Below are positions 26,696 to 34,732 of a stretch of 64,000 bases of DNA, in pieces; the first letter of the stretch is position 1, and each line of letters opens with the position of its first letter. The notes below the pieces were generated by a model that was not told the DNA's origin, did not search any database, and worked only from the letters and a program-made list of their open reading frames with translations. The DNA is from Dyadobacter frigoris (GTDB taxonomy: Bacteria > Bacteroidota > Bacteroidia > Cytophagales > Spirosomataceae). The translations under genes and the position numbers were made by a program. The DNA lies in the NCBI RefSeq assembly GCF_005280585.1, contig NZ_SZVO01000009.1, forward strand, positions 62,001 to 126,000, given 5' to 3'.

Positions 26696-29164
26696 ATGTT
26701 CGAGAACTATTTCAAAATCGCCCGGCGAAATCTTTGGAGGAGCAAAGGCTTTTCAGCCATTAATATTTTGGGACTTGCAATCGGGATATCAGCCTGTTTT
26801 TTTATTTTTCAATATGTAAATTTTGAGTCGGGTTACGACAAGTTTAATACCAATGCCGAAAACCTGTACCGTGTTCCGATTTCCTATTCAGGCAGTATGG
26901 ATGATGTGCCCACAACGGCTGCTAACCATCCGGCGGTAGGGCCTGCGATGAAGGTAAACTTTCCGGAAGTTGTTGATTTTGTTCGTGTTGTACATGCATC
27001 GCTTTTCCTGAATGCTTTTACAATGTCGTACACTCCGCCAGTAGGTGAAACAAAAACTTTCAATGAAAGTAATATTTATATCACGGACGCATCTTTTTTT
27101 AACGTTTTCTCTTATCCGTTAATTTCAGGTGATAAGAAAACCTGTCTTTCAGATAAAGGTTCTGTTGTGATTTCAGAATCAGAGGCAAAAAAATATTTTG
27201 GCGAGCAAAACCCGATCGGACAGTCTCTAAAACTCAATGGGGTTACACCCATGAAGGTGACCGCTGTTTTTGCAGATGCTCCGGAAAATTCACATTTAAA
27301 ATTTGATATACTGGTTCCTATTGCTGTTTTCGGACCTAAGTTTGGTGAGGACAACTGGGCCTGGCCGGAATTTTATAATTATATATTGTTGGCTCCGGGA
27401 ACGGATATTAAAAAACTGGAAGCCAAGTTTCCCGCTTTCATTGAACGTTATCTGGGTGCAAAAATGAAAGAACTTAATTTCAAGTGTTCATTTCAATTGC
27501 AGAAGGTTACCGATATTCACCTTACATCAAACTATCTGAAAGAAGCCGAAGCCAATGGAAGTGCAAAAGAAATTTATTTTCTGGCTATTATAGGCGTATT
27601 TATTCTATTCATAGCATGGATCAATTACATCAATTTGTCCACCGCCAAATCGATGGAGCGGGCAAAGGAAGTGGGTCTGAGAAAGGTTGTTGGCGCGGAA
27701 AAACAACAATTGGTTATTCAGTTTTTGCTTGAATCTTTTATCGTCAATTTCCTGGCGTTGGTGCTGGCGGCAATTATCATTTTGTCTCTGACTTCATCTT
27801 TCAATCATTTTATAGGAAGAAATATCAGCACAGGTTTCTTTTCGACCGGTCTTGGAGGGAAACTGTTTTTCTGGGCCGGGGTGTTAGCCGTTTTTATGTC
27901 GGGAGCTTTGCTGGTGGGTGCTTATCCTGCTTTTGTTTTGTCATCGTTTTTGCCGGTAAGAGTATTGAAAGGTGCGCCGGTGCAAACAGGAAGTGGAATT
28001 TCATTGCGGAAGGTTCTGGTATCTTTTCAATTTGTACTTTCCATTATTCTTATTGCCTCGACTTTTGTAGTTTTCAAGCAGTTTAATTTTATGAGAAATG
28101 GAAATCTGGGCTATAAAAAGGATCAGGTTTTGATTGTAAAAGCACCAGCTATCATAGACTCGACGATAGGGAACAAATTCGGCTATTTCAAGGCTGAAAT
28201 ACTGAATACGAGTTCTGTGATTGATGCTTCGGCTACTTCGGATATTCCTGGTAATATGATTCGTTATCGGAATAGTGTCAGAAAAGCAAGCCAGGATAAG
28301 CAACATAATTTCACAACTTATCTTATGGAAATAGACGAAAATTTTATCCCAACCTATAACATTAAACTCGTCGCCGGAAAAAACCTGGAAGCTACCGACA
28401 GCTCATCAATGGCACCAAATGTATATACAAAAGTGCTGATCAATGAAGAAATCGTTAAAGCATTAGGTTTCAATTCTGCGGAGGAGGCGGTAAATCAGGA
28501 AATTAAATTCGTGCTTGGTACTGACGATGTACTTTGTAAAATTTCCGGTGTCGTTAAAAATTTCCATCAGCGTTCATTGAAAGAAAAATTCGATCCGATT
28601 TTGTTTTATTATCCTTCTCACCATGGTTGGAAATATATTTCTCTGAATCTTAAAGCTTCTGACGCAGGCCGTAGTATTTCAGATGTGGAGGCACTTTACA
28701 AAAAAGCATTTCCGGGAAATGTCTTTGAATACTTTTTTCTTGACGAATATTTTAATCGTCAATATCAGGCAGATGCGCGTTTGGGAAATGTGTTTGGCTT
28801 GTTTGCGGTGCTGGCTATCGTGGTTGCCTGTATGGGGCTTTTAGGGCTTTCCAGTTTTGTTATCAAATTGAGAACAAAAGAAATAGGTATCCGGAAAGTT
28901 TTGGGTGCTTCGGTAAGCGGACTGCTGGTTTTAATTTCCAGGGATTTTGTGAAGCTTGTTTGCATAGCATCCGTGATCGCGATTCCCGTGATCTATCTGG
29001 CCGCGAGTACCTGGCTGGATAATTATGCATTTCACATTGCTCTGGGAATTTCAATATTTATCGTTCCACCTCTGTTGCTGCTTGTTATTACGTTGATAAC
29101 GATATGTTTACAAAGTTTGAAAGCGGCGCTGACCAATCCGGTGAAGAGTTTGCGGAGTGAGTAG
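26696..29164 (+). CDS. MacB/FtsX-type ABC transporter permease
   Basis: This second duplicated FtsX permease has 822 residues and the same layout as its neighbour: a start MFENYFKIARRNLWRSKG, TM1 at about 20-42, a MacB_PCD domain (about 50-285), a FtsX core with SMERAKEVGLRKVVGAE at about 318, a second periplasmic domain (about 455-690) and a closing FtsX block with LRTKEIGIRKVLGAS at about 725. The two paralogues share architecture but differ through their periplasmic domains, so they probably arose by an old duplication and may form a heterodimer or separate complexes. It ends 15 bases before the stop of the convergent RES toxin gene. The cargo is unknown. Confidence 0.93.
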   Translation: MFENYFKIARRNLWRSKGFSAINILGLAIGISACFFIFQYVNFESGYDKFNTNAENLYRVPISYSGSMDDVPTTAANHPAVGPAMKVNFPEVVDFVRVVHASLFLNAFTMSYTPPVGETKTFNESNIYITDASFFNVFSYPLISGDKKTCLSDKGSVVISESEAKKYFGEQNPIGQSLKLNGVTPMKVTAVFADAPENSHLKFDILVPIAVFGPKFGEDNWAWPEFYNYILLAPGTDIKKLEAKFPAFIERYLGAKMKELNFKCSFQLQKVTDIHLTSNYLKEAEANGSAKEIYFLAIIGVFILFIAWINYINLSTAKSMERAKEVGLRKVVGAEKQQLVIQFLLESFIVNFLALVLAAIIILSLTSSFNHFIGRNISTGFFSTGLGGKLFFWAGVLAVFMSGALLVGAYPAFVLSSFLPVRVLKGAPVQTGSGISLRKVLVSFQFVLSIILIASTFVVFKQFNFMRNGNLGYKKDQVLIVKAPAIIDSTIGNKFGYFKAEILNTSSVIDASATSDIPGNMIRYRNSVRKASQDKQHNFTTYLMEIDENFIPTYNIKLVAGKNLEATDSSSMAPNVYTKVLINEEIVKALGFNSAEEAVNQEIKFVLGTDDVLCKISGVVKNFHQRSLKEKFDPILFYYPSHHGWKYISLNLKASDAGRSISDVEALYKKAFPGNVFEYFFLDEYFNRQYQADARLGNVFGLFAVLAIVVACMGLLGLSSFVIKLRTKEIGIRKVLGASVSGLLVLISRDFVKLVCIASVIAIPVIYLAASTWLDNYAFHIALGISIFIVPPLLLLVITLITICLQSLKAALTNPVKSLRSE

Positions 29165-29179
29165 GGGCTGGATATTCTT

Positions 29180-29653
29180 TTAGTTTTGAGGGTATTTTTT
29201 CAAAATATCCTCAATTCTTGCATCAGGAACTAAATGTGTTATTCCGACTAATTTGATTTTTGAGTAATCCTTATGCCTCGTGTTGATTACAAAATTAAAC
29301 GCCTCAGGCATAACTGCTGATGGGACTTTTAATACGGGAGAGTTTTCATTATTGTACCAATTATCAGCGATTTGCTGGCATTTAGAGTAATCATTTGGAT
29401 CTCTCCATGATTTGCCCAAACTATTTGCAGATATTGTTTCAATTTTCAGGTTATCCGGAATTTCAATAAACATGATATTAAAATCATCATTGAATCCAAC
29501 ACCCTGGCGCCTGACCATGTTTTCTAAAAAAGCCAGTGGTATAGATTCGGCTGCATACAGTACCTTGTTCCCCTGACTATTCCATCGACCTTTCAAACCC
29601 GATGCAAAAAGGCTGTTACTGTATAATTGATGAACGATTCTATAAACAAGCAT
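29180..29653 (-). CDS. RES-domain toxin
   Basis: This 157-residue protein belongs to the RES family, named after conserved Arg, Glu and Ser. Visible are Arg5 (VYRIVH), the GRWNSQGNKVLYAAES block at about 22-37 with its Glu, and the Ser in VPSAVMP at about 110. Characterised members are NAD+-consuming toxins, either NAD+ glycohydrolase/phosphorylase or ADP-ribosyltransferase. It lies 9 bases behind the Xre/MbcA-type antitoxin gene on the same strand, the standard order for this type II system. The key residues are present, so the toxin looks functional. Confidence 0.92.
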   Translation of the reverse strand: MLVYRIVHQLYSNSLFASGLKGRWNSQGNKVLYAAESIPLAFLENMVRRQGVGFNDDFNIMFIEIPDNLKIETISANSLGKSWRDPNDYSKCQQIADNWYNNENSPVLKVPSAVMPEAFNFVINTRHKDYSKIKLVGITHLVPDARIEDILKKYPQN

Positions 29654-29662
29654 ATTGACTTT

Positions 29663-30097
29663 TTAGACGGGATAACCTTGGGCGAGTTTTTCAATTTCTT
29701 CACTAAGGAAATCTACGCCACCACTTGTATTAAGCCAATCCATAGGCTTCTCTTCTGAATTCCAGAATGGTTTTTTTAGCCAGTAATTGAATTCATCAAT
29801 ACTGCCAAATATTTGTTCACCCTTTTCAAATAAAGTAATCAGTTTGAGAAGATGTTCGCCCTGGACAGGTTCCAACATTTTTTCAGATTCTTTATAATTG
29901 CTTATTGTTCTTGATGACAGGTTCATAATAGAAGCCAGACTTTTTTCCGGCATTTTTATAGCTTCGGCAAAATCATAAAAAACTTTTGTTTGTAAACCTT
30001 TTCGGGCAGAAACAACAATTGCAAAATTAGTCGCCATGTTAATATTACTGAATCTGCTTTGCAGGCTATTTTTCTTATTGTTTGAAGCGATTTTCAT
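29663..30097 (-). CDS. Xre/MbcA/ParS-type antitoxin (DUF2384)
   Basis: This 144-residue antitoxin pairs with the RES toxin. An N-terminal Xre-like helical region (about 30-85, with KMPEKSLASIMNLSSRTISNY as a helix-turn-helix) precedes the DUF2384 toxin-binding domain (about 85-144, with EKGEQIFGSIDEFNYWLKKP and GVDFLSEEIEKLAQG). In characterised systems the C-terminus blocks the toxin's active site and the HTH represses the operon. Two copies of a 10-base palindrome overlap the predicted promoter just upstream (30118-30160), which fits autoregulation. Confidence 0.92.
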   Translation of the reverse strand: MKIASNNKKNSLQSRFSNINMATNFAIVVSARKGLQTKVFYDFAEAIKMPEKSLASIMNLSSRTISNYKESEKMLEPVQGEHLLKLITLFEKGEQIFGSIDEFNYWLKKPFWNSEEKPMDWLNTSGGVDFLSEEIEKLAQGYPV

Positions 30098-30117
30098 AAT
30101 ACGTTTATTTTATAACT

Positions 30118-30160
30118 CAAATATAGAGGAAAATTTTCAATTTATAAAAAGAAAATTTTC
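30118..30160 (-). promoter_or_regulatory. Predicted promoter and paired operator of the Xre-RES operon
   Basis: The palindrome GAAAATTTTC occurs twice, at 30129-30138 and 30151-30160, 22 bases apart centre to centre (two helical turns). On the minus strand TATATTTG at 30125-30118 fits the -7 pattern TAnnTTTG and adjoins the first copy, so a dimeric repressor bound here would cover the promoter. The antitoxin ATG is 21 bases further on. Confidence 0.6.
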
Positions 30161-30168
30161 TCAAAATA

Positions 30169-31071
30169 TTACATAACATACCCATCCTTCGGCAAAATCT
30201 TATCCGGAATCAAGTCAGCTTCAATGGTTTGCAGCAGATTTATTTCAATCGTACGTGATAACGATCGCATCGGAATATCGTTGTGGTTTCCTTCAAACGG
30301 ACTTTGCATAACATATGAAATTCCTTCAACATAAAAGAAAAGGAAGGAAATGACGAAAGTGATCGGAATGGCGATTCTTCCGATGCTGTCAATAAGTCCC
30401 ATGGGCAAAATCAATGTAAAAATGAAAATGGTCAAATGGACGTAAAAGCTGTACTGCGTAGGGAAAATGGTATTTTTAATCCGTTCGCATCCTCCCATCG
30501 AATCGGTCAGGCGCGCCAATGTATTGTCAAGGCTTTGGAATAAAATCGGCGTGATGTAGCCCTTGTCATAGGCTGATGTAATCCTTTTTTCGAGCAGTAG
30601 AATAATGGCGTTCGGGATATTTTGGTGCTTGGAAACAAAGTCCAGTTCTTCTGGTTCTAAATGTAAATTGGCGTCAACCAGAACAGTTTCCTGACGCAGA
30701 CTATTGCATAATGCGTAACACCAGGCAATCTGTAAGTGCGCGATGTTGTCGATGATTTCCTTTTTCTCAAGAGGATCTGTTTTGATAAAAGCGATGGATT
30801 GTCTGACCAGCGACCGGCTGTCATTCACGATAGCACCCCATAATCTCCTTGCTTCCCACCATCGGTCGTAGGCGGAATTGGTACGAAAACCGAGCAACAA
30901 GGAAAGCGCGGTGCCGACGATTGAGATAATGGAAATAGGGAAAACAAGAAAATGCCAGTTTTCATATTGATAAAGATAAAAGACAAAAGCGGCGTAACTC
31001 GTCACCGCAAGAACTCCGACCCATATTCCTTTCAGAAGGCGCCAGATTGAGAAAACTTCCTTAACGTACAT
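30169..31071 (-). CDS. Bestrophin / RFP-TM family membrane protein
   Basis: This 300-residue protein is of the bacterial bestrophin family. It has a paired hydrophobic region at about 18-62, then the conserved LLGFRTNSAYDRWWEARRLWGAIVNDSRSL (read as LGFRTNSAYDRWWEARR and following), a helical cytoplasmic domain, and two further helices at about 205-245. A C-terminal motif SPFEGNHNDIPM at about 262-273 matches the family's Ca-clasp-like region. Family members form pentameric channels; bacterial ones conduct cations or anions. The physiological ion is unknown. It starts 43 bases from the GNAT gene stop on the same strand. No function is shared with the toxin-antitoxin pair next to it. Confidence 0.92.
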   Translation of the reverse strand: MYVKEVFSIWRLLKGIWVGVLAVTSYAAFVFYLYQYENWHFLVFPISIISIVGTALSLLLGFRTNSAYDRWWEARRLWGAIVNDSRSLVRQSIAFIKTDPLEKKEIIDNIAHLQIAWCYALCNSLRQETVLVDANLHLEPEELDFVSKHQNIPNAIILLLEKRITSAYDKGYITPILFQSLDNTLARLTDSMGGCERIKNTIFPTQYSFYVHLTIFIFTLILPMGLIDSIGRIAIPITFVISFLFFYVEGISYVMQSPFEGNHNDIPMRSLSRTIEINLLQTIEADLIPDKILPKDGYVM

Positions 31072-31114
31072 TCGGTAAAATTTGATTGATCATATGTAAA
31101 GTGAATGTCAATAA

Positions 31115-31636
31115 TTATACCAATATAGATAAATCCAGTTGAAAAAGACTTGAAGTACCGTCTTTATAATGTTCAGGGAGGCCTTTTGTATGACTTAACG
31201 CGGTAGTTCCCAAAAAGTCAAATCCACAGCTGATATAGTAATTATTTAATTTATCATTACCACTGCCCGTATCCATACGAATGAATTTCTTATCGTTTTT
31301 CAAAGCAAAACCGGTAACCCAGCAAACAATTTGTTTCATAAATCCTTGTCCTCTAAAATCCGGTTTGGTCGCAATTCTGTGCAGGTAAACGGCAGGGTCG
31401 TTATTCTTTTCTGACCAGATTAACGGATCACTGAAAGTGGTGCAGAAAATACAGGCGATTTGATCATCAATCGTAATTATCCATTGGTTTTTGCCAGTAA
31501 TATCATTGACGATCATTTCTTTGTCGAAGCCCTTCCAGTATTTTTTCGCAACGCTTTTTTGATATTCCGTGGCTTGGTGATACAATAAAATAATTTCTTC
31601 AAGGTTAGCCAAATTTGCATTCCGGATCGTAGTCAT
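31115..31636 (-). CDS. GNAT family N-acetyltransferase
   Basis: This 173-residue protein has a GNAT fold. The acetyl-CoA binding motif A is visible as LHRIATKPDFRGQGFMKQIV at about 85-104 (the R/Q-x-x-G-x-G/A pyrophosphate loop is RGQGF), and motif B as FIRMDTGSGNDKLNNYYISCGF at about 120-141. Enzymes of this family move an acetyl group from acetyl-CoA to amines of proteins, antibiotics or small metabolites; the acceptor cannot be told. It stands between the bestrophin and Nudix genes on the same strand. Confidence 0.88.
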   Translation of the reverse strand: MTTIRNANLANLEEIILLYHQATEYQKSVAKKYWKGFDKEMIVNDITGKNQWIITIDDQIACIFCTTFSDPLIWSEKNNDPAVYLHRIATKPDFRGQGFMKQIVCWVTGFALKNDKKFIRMDTGSGNDKLNNYYISCGFDFLGTTALSHTKGLPEHYKDGTSSLFQLDLSILV

Positions 31637-31718
31637 AGTCGTTTTTTATACAAAACTATAACTGGTTTTGGTTTTAAAACAGATGCAAAATTGCGAAATT
31701 TTAGCATAACAGATTGTG

Positions 31719-32342
31719 CTAGTCAAGCGTCGTTTCCTTTTTTGGATCAAATAAGTATTCAAACATTAAATCAATTTGTGAAGGCAACACCCTTTCAAGA
31801 GATAATTCCGGCACATTGTTCTGAGCAAAAAAGCCAATATCCATAATGTCAAAAACCTGTGTTTGTTCGCCACCGGTAATTTTACAAAGGATAAAAAGTT
31901 TATAAACATAATCCGGTTGTGGCGGATGGGGATGCATACGTTTGTCTAACAGGGCAAGCAGTCGGATTGCTACTGATTCAAAACCGGTTTCTTCTAACAC
32001 TTCATTGACAGCAACTTCCTTTGGTGACTGTCCGATATCCGCCCAGCCTCCCGGAAGTGACCATTTTCCATCCGCTTTTTCTCTTACTAAAAGGATCTGG
32101 TTTTGCTCATTAAAAATTACAGCCCGCACATCCACCTTTGGGGTAATGTATTCTTTTTTATCATTGAAATAAACAGAAATAGTTTCAATAGGTTGCCCGG
32201 TCAACAACTCCATCATTTCCAGACTGATTTTTTTCAGCTCTTCGTAGCGTTCCGTGTCATATTCATTATTGGAATAGGTTAGTCCAAGATGTGCGATGGA
32301 TCTGAGGCGCTTTGTATATTCCAGAATCACAGAGGGTTGCAT
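31719..32342 (-). CDS. Nudix hydrolase with Nudix_N domain
   Basis: This 207-residue protein has an N-terminal helical domain (about 1-60, ILEYTKRLRSIAHLGLTYS) typical of the Nudix_N subgroup, which includes ADP-ribose and nucleotide-sugar hydrolases. A Nudix domain follows at about 68-200. The Nudix box is at about 97-119: WSLPGGWADIGQSP then EVLEETGF. The catalytic EVLEE glutamates remain, but the usual first Glu of the box is Gln and the usual Arg is Asn. This may alter metal binding or substrate range. The substrate is unknown. It is the last of a run of minus-strand genes and is divergent from the small exported protein at 32467. Confidence 0.88.
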   Translation of the reverse strand: MQPSVILEYTKRLRSIAHLGLTYSNNEYDTERYEELKKISLEMMELLTGQPIETISVYFNDKKEYITPKVDVRAVIFNEQNQILLVREKADGKWSLPGGWADIGQSPKEVAVNEVLEETGFESVAIRLLALLDKRMHPHPPQPDYVYKLFILCKITGGEQTQVFDIMDIGFFAQNNVPELSLERVLPSQIDLMFEYLFDPKKETTLD

Positions 32343-32466
32343 AATTAATAATTATTTAATGTTTATTTTGAAATTTTTCGGGAAACACCGGCGTTTTGAT
32401 AACAGGATAATTTAAATATTTTTTTTAACATAACATTTAATAGAGAATTTAAACGCGTAAAGTATC

Positions 32467-32850
32467 ATGAGAACTTCAATCAAAAAAATATTAGTTGCTT
32501 TCGCAGTAGTTACATCATTTGCTTTCACAGCCAATGCCGAAGAAAGAGATAATAAAAAATCATCTGCTTTAAATACGGGAGTATACATTAATAAAGAAGG
32601 AAAAATCAATGTGCTGGTAGATCAGGCAAATGAAGACGCGGCTACCACGATCTTGATAAAAAATGAAAGCGGCGATGTTGTTTACAGCGAAGTAGTGGAA
32701 AAGGGAAATCAAAAATTCGGACGTGTTTTGAATGTAGATAAACTTGAAGACGGTCAGTATGAAATTGAAGTAAGCAGCAAAAACGAGAGCCAGGTTAAAA
32801 CTTTTCAGGTGTCAGAACCTAAAACTGAACGTGTTATTGAAATTCAGTAA
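32467..32850 (+). CDS. Small exported beta-rich protein, function unknown
   Basis: This 127-residue protein has a signal peptide (about 1-24, AFTANAEE). The mature part begins with a short Lys/Ser-rich segment, then resembles an Ig-like or FlgD-like module: INVLVDQANEDAATTILIKNESGDVVYSEVV and LEDGQYEIEVSSKNESQVKTF. The module resembles the last domain of T9SS cargo, but no complete sorting signal (KGVY/KxI...V-x3) is evident. It is probably periplasmic. Comparable small proteins are common and uncharacterised in Cytophagales. A duplicate of its last 14 codons follows 22 bases after the stop, described separately. Confidence 0.7.
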   Translation: MRTSIKKILVAFAVVTSFAFTANAEERDNKKSSALNTGVYINKEGKINVLVDQANEDAATTILIKNESGDVVYSEVVEKGNQKFGRVLNVDKLEDGQYEIEVSSKNESQVKTFQVSEPKTERVIEIQ

Positions 32851-32872
32851 TTAAAAGCCCAGAGAGTTCCAA

Positions 32873-32914
32873 TTGTCGGAACCTCAAATTGAACGTGTTA
32901 TCGCGATCAAATAA
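32873..32914 (+). pseudogene. Duplicated 3' end of the preceding gene
   Basis: Translated in its own frame this segment reads LSEPQIERVIAIK and a stop, against VSEPKTERVIEIQ and a stop at the end of the gene at 32467-32850. The DNA match is about 80 percent over 42 bases, offset by 64 bases, so it is out of frame with the gene. It is best read as the remnant of a tandem paralogue that was later deleted. Confidence 0.6.
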
Positions 32915-32931
32915 ATTAAAATGTTTCATTC

Positions 32932-33026
32932 AAAATGAGGCTGTATCAAAAGTCTAATCTTCGATTTACAAGCGAAAAAATGTTATGTTATCAGATGTAA
33001 TTTACTTTTTGACACAGCCTCATTTT
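32932..33026. repeat. Imperfect long inverted repeat, MITE-like or bidirectional terminator
   Basis: The ends AAAATGAGGCTGTATCAAAAGT and its near-exact reverse (one substitution, one extra A), each about 22 bases, are separated by about 50 bases. The motif GAGGCTGTxTCAAAA resembles terminal repeats of insertion sequences. There is no transposase and no clear target duplication. The element sits between convergent genes and ends right at a stop codon, so it can also act as a terminator in both directions. Confidence 0.6.
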
Positions 33027-34157
33027 TTATTCTTCTTCCACAAGAGCTTCCACACTTTTTAAAATTTCAGGCATCTTCGCATGGGCATTATTGCAAAGTA
33101 AAATGATGGTTTTATCTGTATCAATATATCTGATAAATTCTGTGGCATAACCCGGATTATCTCCGTCATGCCATACAACTTTTCCCCTTTTTGTTTCCTT
33201 GATTTTCCAGCCAAAACCGTAATTTGAAATGGAACCGTTGTTCAGATGAGCAGGTGTAAATGCCTCTTGCAAAGTTTCCGCTTTTATCAGCGTATTGGAA
33301 TATAAAATCCTGTCCCATTTCAAAAGATCAGCGGAAGTGGAACTCACCCGTCCCGGACCTTTACGATTACCCAGCCAGATAGCATAATTAAATTGCGGAA
33401 ATGAATCGGCCGGAACGTAACGCTGCTTGTCTTTTACATAAATATGGCCAAGTGCCAGGTTTTTCAATTTCTTTTTCTGATCAAGGGTTCGGATGTCAGT
33501 ACTTGTCATTTTTAAAGGAACGAAAAACCGTTTTCTACAAAATTCGATAAAATCCTCCCCTGAAACTTTCTCTGTAATACTCGCCAGAAGCATAAAACCG
33601 GTGTTACTGTATTCATATTTTGTTCCTGGTTCAAAATGTTTTGCAGGATGATATTGAATAAGGTAAGCGATGTTATCTGCATTGCCGGCAACTTTATTTT
33701 TATCCCAATGTTCGTCCATGACCTGTTGATAATCAGGGAGTCCGGATGTGTGTGTGAGTAAATGCCTGATGGTGATGCCGGTATAAGGAAGACCGGGAAT
33801 GTAACGGCCGACCGGATCATCAAAAGACAATTTTCCGGCTTCTTTCATTTGCATGATGGTCATCGCCGTAAATTGTTTGGAAACCGATGCCAGTTCAAAA
33901 ATGGTGGTAGTTTCCATCGGTTCTTTGGTTAAAAAACTTTTGTAACCAAAGGCTTTATGGTAAACAGGTTTGCCTTTTTCTGCAACCAGCAAAACGCCGC
34001 TAAAATCCGGGACAGAAGCAAAAATCTTATCGAGCTTTGCATCCAGATCCGGTGCTGCCGTGTGCCTGGCATTTTTACAGGAAGTGAAAATCAGAGTCGC
34101 AAAAAAGAGAATAAGTAAAGGTTTTAACAAAACGTTTGCCAGGGATAATTTCATCAT
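33027..34157 (-). CDS. Serine hydrolase lipoprotein, class C beta-lactamase-like
   Basis: This 376-residue enzyme has a lipoprotein signal with Cys27 (ATLIFTSC) and a beta-lactamase/DD-peptidase fold. The catalytic Ser91-Val-Ser-Lys94 is in FELASVSKQFTA, the Tyr183-Ser-Asn185 motif in YEYSNTGF, and the third motif is His-Asp-Gly in VWHDGDNPGY. Such proteins include D-aminopeptidases, D,D-carboxypeptidases and esterases as well as beta-lactamases. Its start overlaps the stop of the Lrp-type regulator by one base (TAATG), so the two are co-expressed. Beside the divergent DUF1611-epimerase-permease operon, a role in releasing D-amino-acid-containing dipeptides in the periplasm is reasonable, but is inference. 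Confidence 0.9.
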   Translation of the reverse strand: MMKLSLANVLLKPLLILFFATLIFTSCKNARHTAAPDLDAKLDKIFASVPDFSGVLLVAEKGKPVYHKAFGYKSFLTKEPMETTTIFELASVSKQFTAMTIMQMKEAGKLSFDDPVGRYIPGLPYTGITIRHLLTHTSGLPDYQQVMDEHWDKNKVAGNADNIAYLIQYHPAKHFEPGTKYEYSNTGFMLLASITEKVSGEDFIEFCRKRFFVPLKMTSTDIRTLDQKKKLKNLALGHIYVKDKQRYVPADSFPQFNYAIWLGNRKGPGRVSSTSADLLKWDRILYSNTLIKAETLQEAFTPAHLNNGSISNYGFGWKIKETKRGKVVWHDGDNPGYATEFIRYIDTDKTIILLCNNAHAKMPEILKSVEALVEEE

Positions 34158-34609
34158 TATAAAGGTATAGCTGTTTGCTGTTTTACGTCATGAAGCACGA
34201 TCACGCTGCTTTCCACGTTTACATTTTTGATTTTTGAGATTTCGAGCAATAGCCGGTCGTATTCTTTGATATTTTCTACTACGACTTTCAGCTGATAATC
34301 AATAGTACCGGCCAGATGGTAACATTCCAGAACCTGGGGCATTTCGCGGATCGTTTCTTCAAATTCTGCAACGTTTTCGGCTGTATAAACCGGCATTCTG
34401 ATGTTGATGAAAACGGTTTGTCCGCGTCCGACTTTTTCCTGATCAACCAGCGCGACGTAACCTTTGATCACACCGTCTCTTTCCATTCTTTTGATGCGTT
34501 CAAAAATTGGGGTCGTGCTCATTTCTAAAGATTCTGCCAGTTCTTTAATAGTTAGTTTAGCATCTTTTTGCAGGAAATTCAGGATTTTTTTATCGAGTTC
34601 GTCTGTCAT
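34157..34609 (-). CDS. Lrp/AsnC family transcriptional regulator
   Basis: This 150-residue protein has the usual Lrp layout: a helix-turn-helix at about 6-62 (LDKKILNFLQKDAKLTIKELAESL, then STTPIFERIKRMERDGVIKGYVAL, each read in parts) and an RAM ligand-binding domain at about 68-150 (VFINIRMPVYT, VLECYHLAGTIDYQLKVVV, NVNVESSVIVLHDVK). Members sense amino acids. It reads away from the DUF1611 operon with 123 bases between starts, and that gap holds two inverted repeats that may be its operators. It is probably the local regulator of both arms of the locus. Confidence 0.93.
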   Translation of the reverse strand: MTDELDKKILNFLQKDAKLTIKELAESLEMSTTPIFERIKRMERDGVIKGYVALVDQEKVGRGQTVFINIRMPVYTAENVAEFEETIREMPQVLECYHLAGTIDYQLKVVVENIKEYDRLLLEISKIKNVNVESSVIVLHDVKQQTAIPL

Positions 34610-34630
34610 TCGACTTGGAAGTAAATTTAG

Positions 34631-34691
34631 AATTGTATCCTTATATTAAATACAATTTAGGAATATTATTACAAAAATGTATTCTTTTGTA
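34631..34691. promoter_or_regulatory. Two inverted repeats, candidate Lrp-type operator
   Basis: Within the 123-base divergent gap, AATTGTAT (34631-34638) pairs with ATACAATT (34650-34657), and TACAAAA (34670-34676) pairs with TTTTGTA (34685-34691). The two lie about 35-45 bases apart, suited to a wrapped Lrp oligomer. Binding is not proved. Confidence 0.5.
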
Positions 34692-34732
34692 GAATTTTAA
34701 TCTATTTTTACTTGATTTATTTTAATAATCGG

